Assembly: GCA_038503035.1 (NCBI GenBank)
Contig: JAVSML010020816.1
Span: 62,001-126,000, forward strand
DNA: 64,000 nt
Source: Crocodylus rhombifer
Taxonomy: Eukaryota > Chordata > Crocodylia > Crocodylidae
Direction: 5' to 3'
A program made the translations under genes and the position numbers. Below the pieces are notes generated by a model. The model was not told the origin of the DNA, ran no database searches, and saw only the letters and a program-made list of their open reading frames with translations. Within the stretch, counting starts at the first letter, position 1. Every line of letters begins with the position of its first letter. Of the stretch, positions 54,529 to 64,000 are shown piece by piece.

Positions 54529-54828
54529 TGTCTACATAGCAGACAGTAGTGCACAGTACCAAGCCAGGAAGCAGTGAGGCATACATGCCTGTTCCATGCA
54601 CAAACCACACAACATGGAAGTAATGTAGTAACCAAGGTTTAGTGCTGGGTATATGCTTATAAGCTTTCTCTCCGTCTAGATCTCAAGAGACCTAACTTAT
54701 TGGTACATGGCCAGCACCTAAGGTGGCTGCAATACCTCCAATTCAGCAGCTGGTATGCATTGAGGATATATAGTGTGCCTTGCTGCAGCATTCTCTGGCA
54801 TAGTATGACATAATGTAGATACACCCCA
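54529..54828. mobile_element. GGGCATCTACA-type MITE, about 300 bp
   Basis: The left end GTTATGTCTACATAGCAGACAGTAG and the right end (reverse complement TGGGGTGTATCTACATTATGTCATACTATG) are imperfectly inverted. The GC-richer centre has no ORF. Confidence 0.55.
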
Positions 54829-55014
54829 TAACTGTGGACATTGAAGCTGTAATTTGCCTATCACTAATCTAATTTTTTCTACCTCCTCTCTTCCCTTCCT
54901 CCCTCATCTCCTCTTCCTCACTTTCTAACCCTCGTTTAAATTTTACAGGTTAGGAAGCTGGAAGATCTAAACCTCTTTCCAGTTCAACTTTCCTGTTCCA
55001 CCCCAATTCACAGC

Positions 55015-55272
55015 AGGCTAAATGTGAGATACTAAATGTGCGGTAGACTAATTCTACTGTGCATTAGCCTGCCATGGCAAAAGCCATGCTACTGAACTTA
55101 TGTGCAGTAGAATTAGTCTACTGTGCATCAGCATCACTAAAAAGGCATGTGCCAGTGCTACTGCACAGAACCACTGGTTACTGCACATTTATTTAGTACC
55201 TATTATTGCAGATAGTAAACTTAATTCACTATACCTACAGTGCATTAATGCACATGTACATGTGCCCACTGA
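55015..55272 (-). mobile_element. GGGCACATGTACA-ended MITE with internal hairpin
   Basis: The right end in reverse complement is GGGCACATGTACATGTGCATTAATGC. Inside, TAGACTAATTCTACTGTGC (55043-55061) is inverted as GCAGTAGAATTAGTCTA (55106-55122), framing a second palindrome GCCATGGCAAAAGCCATGC. The left terminus is approximate. Confidence 0.55.
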
Positions 55273-55524
55273 ATTGCATTTTCTAGCTGACTGCACTATT
55301 GAGAAGTTTGTCTCTGCATCCCCTGGAACAGAGACAGGCTTCAGATGCTAGAAAACACACATCCTCCAAATGTAAGAGAAACACCCATAATCTTTTATGC
55401 CACATTGCCCCTCATATCACTGTGTCATCAACGAATGCTCAGGAGCCTGCCAATGCCCACACACACCTGACAACAGACTTCATACAGCAGAAAACAAATG
55501 AATAGTCTTTAATATGACTACTCC

Positions 55525-55580
55525 TAATAATAATATATAATAAGTATAATAATAATATATAATAAAAATATAGTAAGAAT
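55525..55580. repeat. (TAA)n/(TA)n-rich simple repeat
   Basis: Interrupted AATAATAATATATAATAAG repeats in an AT-rich context. Confidence 0.7.
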
Positions 55581-58500
55581 ACCTGTTCCCTTTCCTCCTG
55601 CAGCTGAAACCAGAAAGACTTCTACAGATCCGGGAAGAGAACACCAAAAAACATCTTTTGGTTCTCTTCTTGTGGAAGAAACACAAGGGATCACACAGAC
55701 CTACATTTCAAAAATGGTCAACAGCCTATGCAAAATGAAACTCTTCCCAAAAATGATACTAGTTTTCAACCTGCTCCAGGGGCAGCTAAATTCATGTGGA
55801 ATGTAACAGTGAGCATGTTCTGAATGTTTTGAAGTTCAAAAAGGGTAGAGGAAAAATAATAAATCTATTCAAAATAATGAAAAAAAATGGGTCATATTCT
55901 CCACTATGTTCCCTGATATATTCCATTGTTTTATAATCACCCATAAAAAAAAAAAAAACCAGTGATGGACAAAAGACCCAAAGTTTTCACTTGTTATTTC
56001 TTTGTGTTCTGCTCTCAGCTTTACTTTGCATTATGAAAAAGATTCACTTTTTGCTCATTTTCTTTTCCTACTTTTCTCCCAAATACCAAAACTGAAATAA
56101 AGTCCTTTGTATGGAATATTTTTAAAGTAATCAAATAGTATAAAATCAATATTAGTATTCATGTCACATCCAATTATGTCCCTAGCATGTGTCCCCATTT
56201 GCTTTTCCATGTGTTGGTTCATCACACAATGCTAATTAGGTCACTTCAAATGCACTATAATTGACAATGGCACTTTTGCAGGTTTATATTTTCACACACA
56301 AAATCTGGAAATAAATTAATGACCAGCAATTTTGACAATTACGGTCAATTAAATTTGTCAGCGTAACATTTAACATAAATAATCTATATTTAGAATTGAA
56401 ACCTTAAGATTAAGAAAAACCCTGATGTTTCCAGGATTTCTCTATAAAGAAAAGAATAATTAATGAACTAGATAGAATATTGCTGCAAATTTAAAGAAAC
56501 TTAATGCTGTTTGTTTCTCTTTAAATTCAACTTTTTTTCTAATATCCCTAATATACAGCTAGGAACCATAATTCAGAATCATTTGAGAGTGACTATATAA
56601 AACTCTACTATACTGAATACGAAAGTAATTGTCTCAATCCATCACATGTCTAACAACATATAACTAACATAAATGTTACCAAAATGCATTGTATTGTCCC
56701 CACACTGGGGACTTCAACAGGATTGCTGTACTACCTTGCAGATTTATAATTAGAAAGACTATTAATATTCTATTTTAAAAGCATTAGTTATATAAATTCT
56801 TTGTCAAACATATTAACTAGTATTAGCAGAGAATGGTTTTTCTCACTTTTGCCTCCATTATAGTACTACAGAGGAATTCAATACAGCTAAGAAAGCTGTT
56901 GTTAACACCACTAATTCGTAATCTTGTATGACTGAATTGTATATCTTCCTTAAAACTCTGTGGAATTTACTTCTATCAATAGCATTCTTCACAGCAAGGC
57001 ACATGCACCTTATGGTTGCAACATGGAGACCAATAGAAGCAAATGTCCAATGACATTAAAAATTTAGATTCTACGAGTATCAAATACATCCTAAAAGATT
57101 CCTTCCCAGGACACATGACACGATACCAAAGATAGGTAAAATGGTTGGGAGCAGTTTTCCTTTCCTGGAATCAAAGGGAAAAGAAAATGAACACTATTTA
57201 ATGCAGGGTAATATATATATATTACTACTATTTGCTTGACCACATTTTGCCTAAGGATGTACACAGGTCATATAGTTATATTAACGTGATTCAGACAGGC
57301 ACCTTGAAATAAAGGCCCCACTTCAAATACTTTGTGAATTTTTGTAGTTATTTGGAAATCATTAGTCAGGCTAAGTAACCATGAAAAATACTGATGGGAC
57401 ACGATAGTAAAATGGACCCAAGAAATCCTTATTATCTAGGAAATAGTAACTGTGTGTTTAATCTCAATAGAAACAGTTCTACATTCACAACTGTAAAATT
57501 AGATGGCTTGACAGACACAGACATAGTTGGAACTGCATTATCAAAATGAGAGGCAAATAGAGGATGATAGTTTGCAACATATGAAGAAGGACTTCAGTAG
57601 CTTTTCAGGTATACACTTATATGTGAATAATGTTCACATTGATTTTGATCTCAAATGATTCAACCAGCGCAAGATAAAGTATGTGGTACATCAAAGCATT
57701 ATATTCATTACTTTAATTGTGCAGTTTAATTCACTGTTTCCAAATCCTACATGCTCTAAGAGGAAAGATACCAGATTCAATTTGGAAAAAGCAAGTTAAG
57801 ATAAAATGTGTTTGCATTTTCAATAGCATACAATAGTGTTTTGAAAAGTATGTGAACATGACTCTAAAGCAAAATATATTTTATAATTCTTTTAATCTTT
57901 TTTTTCCTTCAATGTTTGGTCTAACCAAAGCATTTGTCATCCACCAGAACAGAACCCTGGTATTTCTTAGGGACAAAAACTGAGTCAATAATAATAATAA
58001 TAATAATGATAATAATGATAATAATAACAATGTATATTACCATTGCAGGTAGGGATCAAAAAGGGATGACCTTTTTGAGGGGATAAATAGTGGGAAAGAA
58101 AGAAGGATTAAAAGACAAAGTAATTGGCCTATGTCAAAAGCTTTTAGAGGTGCAACTCAGAAAAACATGGAAGTGCAAATTTTCAGAAGAGCCGCATGCT
58201 CATAGTCTTCCATCTAGCCATTTACATGAAATGAGCCATTAACATTTTGAAAGTTTGGGTATCTCAGTTAAGAGGCTTCTGATATATTGGTGTATTATGG
58301 GTGACCTGAGCATATCTGAAAATCTGACACCCTTTCCCTCCCCTCCCCTCCCCCTGAATGTATTTGACCATGTACTATTCCATTCTGCAAGTTGAGTTAG
58401 GTTCTTATAGGATCAAACTTCTGTAGGATATGTTTAGTTTTAATGTATTTTTGGCCACCTTCAAGAGACTGAGAGAAACAGCCTGCGATTGTTTCACAGT

Positions 58501-59083
58501 AAAACATTCCAGAGTATAATAAAGCATAACATTTCCTTTACTCTGTTTTTAAATCTTAAAGAAATATTTTCCAAAAATTAAGAAAGGTTGGTATTGGTCA
58601 TGGCAATTTGGTACAGAGCTGTATCTGTGTACATGAGTGTGAGAGTCAGTCAATGTGGGTATTGGGTGAAAGACTTCCATCCCTCATACTCCATAACTGA
58701 TCTAAGCAGGTTATGTCAGAGCAGCTCGAGAAAATAATTTGTCTTTGGTTGACACATGTCCTAACTTCTGGTCTGAAAAATGCCTTGCGATAAGTGCATC
58801 ATGTAAAGCTGCAATAGCCAAAGGATTACTGAGGAGTGGAACAAGAGATAATATTGAGGAAGGCTTTGAACTAACCTTACATTTGTACTCCACAACAGAT
58901 TCTGTTTCAAAATATCCCAGAAACTTTCAAAACTACATTGAAGAAAAATGCTGTGCATCTTCTATTAATTTTCATTACTTGAGTGAGGTTATATAGAGAC
59001 AGTGTGAATGAGGCTTGGAATTCCATAATTCAAGGTCTCATCAGGGACCCATATTTTTCTGTCTACTCAATTTCCCCTAGCAG
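55581..59083. other. AT-rich unique sequence
   Basis: About 3.5 kb without recognised mobile elements, apart from a microsatellite at 57985-58028 and an A14 run near 55946. The overlapping ORFs at 58711-58996 look protein-like on both strands but match nothing I know. Confidence 0.45.
57985..58028. repeat. (AAT)n microsatellite
   Basis: At least seven AAT units occur uninterrupted, followed by AATGAT variants. Confidence 0.85.
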
Positions 59084-59467
59084 TTAGGCTTACCATATGT
59101 TTCAGTTTGGCTGGGATGATCCAGGATTACATAGCACAGTCCTGGCCGGTTGGTCAAAAGTCCTGGGCTGAAGTCTGGTGAGGAGCTAGAACAGCATGAT
59201 GCACCAGGCAGGTAGCCAGGTACTCACTGCTGCTCCTGTGTGGGAGTAAGGACATGCCACATGCAGGCAGGATGGGGCATGCTCCAGTCTGCCCACCTTG
59301 CTTCCTCACAGGAAGAGTGGTGCCTGCCTGGCCGCCTGCTTGTTGCATCCTGCCGCTCCACCTCCCCACCAGGCTCTAGCCTGGGACTTTCGGCCAACTG
59401 GCTGGGACCAGCCTATGGAATCCTGGAATGTCCCGGCCAAATCGGCACATATTGTCACCATACCTAA
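59084..59467. mobile_element. TIR DNA element, TTAGG..CCTAA, 384 bp
   Basis: The left end TTAGGCTTACCATATGTTTC and AGTTTGGCTGGGATGATCCAGG pair with the right end, whose reverse complement is TTAGGTATGGTGACAATATG then TGCCGATTTGGCCGGGACATTCCAGG. Long inverted termini (about 45 bp) with a TTTGxC(C/T)GGGAC block are characteristic of a vertebrate non-autonomous DNA transposon class. The superfamily is uncertain. Confidence 0.65.
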
Positions 59468-60134
59468 CAAGGACCTTGTTTTTAATCTCACAAGAAAGAC
59501 GATGTCCCACTTCCTACACTTGCCTGCTTGCAAACTCCATATCTATCTATTTAAGACCCTAATCATTGAAGTACCTGAGAGTCTACCCTGTTGTTTTAGA
59601 GACTACAAAATCGTAATGGACTAAGACAACCCTAAGCACAAGGAACACAAATTTGCTTTGAAGCCAGAGACCTGAGTCCAATGCCTATTTGATTTCCTAC
59701 CTCGTTCCATATTATATTAGATCCCTCCCTCTCTTTTCTGCTGCTGTTGTAGACACAAATCATATCTTTATATAAAAGAGAATAAAGTCACCGTATCAGG
59801 ACCTTGGAGCAAAAGACCAATACTTTATTTCTAATACCTTGCTACTATTTCAATTAATTGCAATTATAAGAGCAGCAGCCTATTTAGTGGCTGTATTGTG
59901 GACAGTCAGAGAGACTGTGACCCTGAACTTAGACTGACTTGTTTAAACCCAGTTCATCCATCCAATCACATGGACATGAAAATATTTATCATCAGGTAAA
60001 CTAAGGTATGATGCACATTAGCTATCCCAGAGTAACTGCCTATATGCACAATTTTACCTCATGTTAAATGTGAGGTAGCTTGCTAAATTTTCATTTTCCT
60101 TCATCACTCTTCTGGTAAAAGCAGTTATAGCAGA
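59468..60134. other. AT-rich sequence
   Basis: No gene was recognised. A TGATGCACATTAGCT..TATGCACA stretch near 60010-60050 may be another decayed MITE. Confidence 0.4.
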
Positions 60135-60432
60135 AATGAGCTAGACTGTTCTCAGTAGTGGCAGGTAACAGAACAAGGAGCAATGGACTCAAGTTTCAGC
60201 AAGGGAAGTTTAAGTTAGATATTAAGAAAAACTTTTTCACTAGGAGGGTAGTAAAACACTGAAACAGTTACCTGGAAAGGCTGTGGAGTCTTCATCCTTG
60301 TAGGTTTTTAAGACCTGGCTACCAAAAGCCTTGGTGGAATAATTTAGCTGGGGATGGTCCTGCTTTGAGCTGGAGTTGGACTAGATGACCTCCTGAGGTC
60401 CCTTCCAACCTTCATTTTGTATGATTTCATGA
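60135..60432 (+). mobile_element. Short CR1 LINE 3' end
   Basis: It corresponds to the last 300 bp of the copy at 12570-14160: ..LFSVVAGNRTRSNG.., DIKKNFFTRRV, a GGACTAGATGACCTCCTGAGGTCCCTTCCAACC block, and a degraded tail TATGATTTCATGAAAT. It is strongly 5'-truncated. Confidence 0.85.
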
Positions 60433-61639
60433 AATCAGGAATCAGGATAAACTGCAAAGAAGTAATGCCTGATTTTCAGGTGACCTGAGTCTTCTTTTTG
60501 TACCTGTAAATTTATCTGTAAGTGCAATATAGATCATTTCAGATGCATAAAGTTTTTTAAATGACCTACAAATTACACACTTAGATGTAAAACTGACATT
60601 CAATTCATTTATGAAATTATTTCCACAATTACCTGTTCCCCTAGTATATGTTACTCATGCAACCCAGCTCACTAAAGGATATAGTTGGGGGCTAGTGTTT
60701 ACAATGTCACCCCTTATTTATTATTATAATAATGTTGAGATGGTATCTGGTTGTTTAAATCAATCATCCAACAGAAGCTCTATGAATGCCCTTCCAAGAG
60801 CATTAGAGAATGCCAGCTGAACCAATTTTTCTTTTCTGCGTCAACTTTCAGGATCATTTTTATTCTGCTTCTAATATGCTTCCTCAGATGATACACATAA
60901 ATAATTTGTGTATATTGACTTTAATAAGTTAAGTTTAACACAGCTATTCTATTTTAGTTAATAAGGTAGATGTTCTATTATACAGACATAAACCTAATGG
61001 CATAATGATGTTGGCAGCAAAAACATGTATAGAATTAATGAGGTACAGGACTGAAGAATTTACTACCTTCAATGTCAGAGTGGCTTAAGGAAATTAACGC
61101 ACAGAATCCCTCAGAACATATTACTTATTAAGTCATAGACATTCATCCCAATACACTTAAGATAATATGAACAAAACCAGTTCTAAGTTCAGCAGCATGT
61201 CCAGTGGTATCATCAGATTTCCTTCCAGCAATTTGAAACAACGAAAAAGACATTGGCCTTATAGCAACCCCTTCCAGCTTTTATAATGGGCATAGTGGAT
61301 GCTAGAACAAAACTTTTTTGAGTTGCGTTACTGTATTGCTACTCATGCACTGTAGATAGGATCATTAAAGCTCAAAGTTTTAGGGCTTTGATCTGAGGAG
61401 ACACAGAGGTAAAACTGTCACTACATTCCAAAAATAAAAATATATAAAACAGCAAACAGTAAACAAAAAAACAGGTCTTAAAAGATCCGACAAACCAATA
61501 TCATCTTGAAATAAGCTATTCCCAGATTTCAGCAGATAAAGATTTTGACTGCTTTCTCTATTAAGAAGCATATTCCCTTTGATTTGCATGGGAGTTCAAC
61601 ATACAGGCTAAAATGATAGGGACAGACATTACACATAAA
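60433..61639. other. AT-rich unique sequence
   Basis: No gene, RNA or repeat was recognised. Confidence 0.45.
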
Positions 61640-64000
61640 CCAGTTTAAGTGATCAGAAACTGTTTTAAACCTGTAACAGAATAAATATTCAGTGCACATA
61701 AACCCATTTCAAAATGGCTGAAACCAGTTTAAGATAAATCTAGTTGAATGTAGCATCAGACTTAACTGATTTGGCTCAAACCAGTTTATGCATTGTCTGT
61801 TCCAAACCCCTTGCTGGTTTAAGATAAACCAGAGATTCCCCAGCAGTCCAGCATGCTCTCTCAGCTGGACTTTCTGCTCCAGGCCAGCCAGGCTAGCCCC
61901 ACTCCTCTGCTCCCCAGTCAGAGCTGGGACAGGCAGCAGCAGAGGTCTGGCCAGGGAGGGATTTAATTCACCCCCGCCTGTCCCACTGGCAGGGACCCAA
62001 GTTGGGTCTACCAGTTGCTCCCTGCTCCTGCTGCAGCACTATGCACCATGGCCCCTGAGGCAGAGGGGGCAGGGAGGGGGATTAGTCTCCCCTCTACCGC
62101 CTACTGGCAGCTGGGGTAGAGGAGACAGCTGGGGTAGAGGAGAGACTGGGAGGATAGGTCCCTGTTGTCCCCCTCTATGGAAGCATGGAGGGAAGAGGGA
62201 TAACCCCATCCCTGCCCCCCACAAGAGGTACTATGGGATGGCTGTGCCTCACCCCATGGCACACCACCCCACCACAGTTGCTCCCCCCTCACCTTGCCTG
62301 TCTGGGCTGAGCAGTGACAGCGGGGGAGAAATGGCTGCTCAGTGCAGGGGAAAAGCCCCTCCCCATCCCACTGCCAGCTTTTGCAGGTGCAGCCACCTGG
62401 AGCTGGCACTGGGCTGCTGTGTCTCTACCACATCACCCCTGCCTCTGGGCTGCACCACGGGGCAGCAGTGACAGCAGAGCAGACACAAGGCACCCTGGTA
62501 CTGGCTCTAGGTGGCTGCAGCAGACACCAGCAGTGGGAGGGGAAGGGGCTTTCCCCCCCGTGCTGAGCAGCAATTTCTTCCCCACCACCACTGCTCAACC
62601 CAGACAAGGGAGCCCAGAGCCAGTGCAGGGCTGCCCTGTGTGTCCGCTGTGTCACCACCACCTCTGGGTTGCCCCACAGGCAGTGGTGGCAGCAGGCCTG
62701 GTGCTGGCTCCAGGAGGCTGCAGCAGGAAGCGCTGGAAGCAGGAAGGGGAGGGGCCACTTCTGCTCCATGCCAGCTCGAGGCTCCCCCATCCAGGCTAAG
62801 CAGTGGCAGTGGGGGAGATATGGCTGCTCAGTACGGGGGGGAAGCCCCTCCTTCTCCCACTGCCCGTGTCTACTGTACCTGCCTAGAGCCAGCACCAAAG
62901 TGCCCTGTGTCTGCACTGCTGCCAACACTCCCCCATGGGGTAGCCCAGAAATGAGGGTGATGTGGTGGAGAAACAGGGCAGCCCAGTGCCGGCTCCAACT
63001 AGCTGCACCTTGAAGCACCAGCAGCGGAACAGGGATGGGCTTTTCCCCCAGCTGGTTGACTGAGCCTGAAGCCCACAGAGGGTGTGCAGAATCAGGGCTG
63101 CATGCACTGGTCCCTGCCTACCGCAGGGCTGGGGCCAGTGACAGCAGCAAAGGAACTGCTGTGGCCAGACTGCCGAGAAAAGGAGTCCCGCCACAGAGCA
63201 GCCCCAGCCCCACTGCAAGCCCAGGGAGTGGTGCCTCAGCCCAGCAGGACTGAGTGACCCACTGGGGGCCAGATCTGCCCAGCCCACAGGGTCTGGCTCT
63301 GCCCCTACCTAGTCACTGGAGCGGTGAGGGAGAGACAGAGCAAAAGCCCCTTCTCGGTGGGGGGGTTGCTGTGGGGTGAAGACAGTGGCTGCAGTGGTGA
63401 CACTGGGGGGGCTCTGGCCCTCTCTGGGCCCTGGTGCTGCTACGCACAGCCCGCCACATCTCTGCCCCCTGCAGAGGGGCCCCCCTCTGGGAAGGGGCTC
63501 CCACTGCTGGACATTATGATGGGCTGCTACCCCCACCAAGTGCCCTGACCCCTCCTACTGCAGTGGCCCAGCAGGGACACAGCCAGCCCATAGGGCCCCT
63601 TGTTGGGTTATTCCCCTTCCATCCATGCTTCCATAAAGGGGGACTGCAGGGACCTATTCTGCCACAGGGAGCCAGTCTCCTCTCTACCGCAGCTGACAGT
63701 AGGGGTAGAGGGGAAACTAACCCCCCTCCCTGCCCCCTCTACCTCAGGGGCCCTGGTGTGTAGTGCTGCAGCAGGAGGGGGGAGCAACCAGGAGACTCAG
63801 CTCAGATTCCTGCTTTTGAGACAGGGATGGGGGAATTAAACCCCTCCCTAGCCAGTTCAGCCTGGACTGGCCATGCCCCCCTCCCCACAGCTTCTCTGCA
63901 GCCGAGGGCTCAGTATAGCACCCCCAGCTCCTGGCCTGAGCAACTTCAGGCATGTGTCCTCATGTCTGTTCTGTTACAAACTGGTTCACTCTCTGCAGAT
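61640..64000. repeat. GC-rich large inverted repeat with internal alternating-inverted tandem units
   Basis: The outer arms pair over at least 300 bp. 61945-62235 (GGGAGGGATTTAATTCACCC .. TTGCTCCCTGCTCCTGCTGCAGCACTA .. CCCTGAGGCAGAGGGGGCAGGG .. TATGGAAGCATGGAGGGAAG) is the inverted counterpart of about 63600-63860. Further out, CCTGTAACAGAA at 61671-61682 pairs with TTCTGTTACAAACTGG at 63969. The centre (62290-63070) repeats a block (GAGCAGTG.CAG.GGGGGAGA.ATGGCTGCTCAGT) at about 62308 and 62797, with an inverted copy at about 62555-62605. The right end runs out of the window. ORFs of up to 227 codons here are GC artefacts. Confidence 0.75.

Noticed and set aside
58326..58353. CCCTCCCCTCCCCTCC tract as a promoter element
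   Set aside because: It is a short pyrimidine run with no CpG island, TATA box or exon nearby.
58711..58996. Overlapping ORFs on both strands, protein-like (AALHDALIARHF / FELTLHLYSTTD)
   Set aside because: No family recognised, no splice or start context, and both strands look equally open, so chance is the simplest reading.
61788..62471. 227-codon plus-strand ORF as a possible gene
   Set aside because: It lies wholly in the GC-rich inverted-repeat array, has no domain, and equally long ORFs occur on the other strand and in other frames.

Overview
This is a non-coding, repeat-dense stretch of a vertebrate nuclear genome. No functional host protein-coding exon, rRNA, tRNA gene or bacterial-type operon could be supported. 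The repeat complement points to a sauropsid, most likely a crocodilian, with turtle or bird as weaker alternatives. It consists of many CR1 LINEs ending in short ATTCTATG-like tandem octamers, HARBI1-type and ZBED-type DNA transposon relics, tRNA-derived SINEs, a Ty3/Gypsy relic, and old MIR/L2-like fragments. No species call can be made without alignment.

Layout. 1-5.4 kb: a palindromic MITE, GGGCATCTACA-type MITEs, a dispersed repeat pair, a minus-strand Gypsy gag-protease relic and a small CR1 piece. 5.4-9.8 kb: a decayed Harbinger-like region with a Myb/SANT-like remnant, interrupted by an LTR-like unit at 8548-9056. 9.9-12.5 kb: a tRNA-derived SINE, a hAT-like element and unique sequence. 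12.6-14.2 kb: a CR1 3' portion. 15-17.8 kb: a Harbinger element with its two ORFs convergent. 18.9-19.2 kb: MIR-like relics. 20-23.9 kb: a TIR element split by a 2.9 kb hAT element that carries a broken transposase and has near-perfect 8-bp target duplications. 25.8-26.2 kb: a complete 348-bp Tigger/pogo element with TA duplications that closely resembles the mammalian Tigger1 family. 27.5-39.4 kb: a CR1 graveyard, including one CR1 inserted into another. 41.5-46.6 kb: unassigned repeats, a diverged minisatellite, an L2-like relic and MITEs. 46.65-50.7 kb: a long minus-strand CR1 that keeps ORF1 esterase, endonuclease and RT pieces and is split by a 1.24 kb insertion. 51.5-52.0 kb: a well-preserved MITE. 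52-61.6 kb: AT-rich and mostly unique. 61.6-64 kb: a GC-rich array of alternating inverted repeats that runs off the window.

Every coding segment seen belongs to a mobile element and is broken by stops, frameshifts, truncation or later insertions, so none is expected to act today. The transposons form layers: hAT within a TIR element, CR1 within CR1, a 1.24 kb unit within CR1, and an LTR within a Harbinger-like region. These give a relative insertion chronology. Boundaries without visible target duplications are approximate, and family names come from recognition by eye, not a database search.
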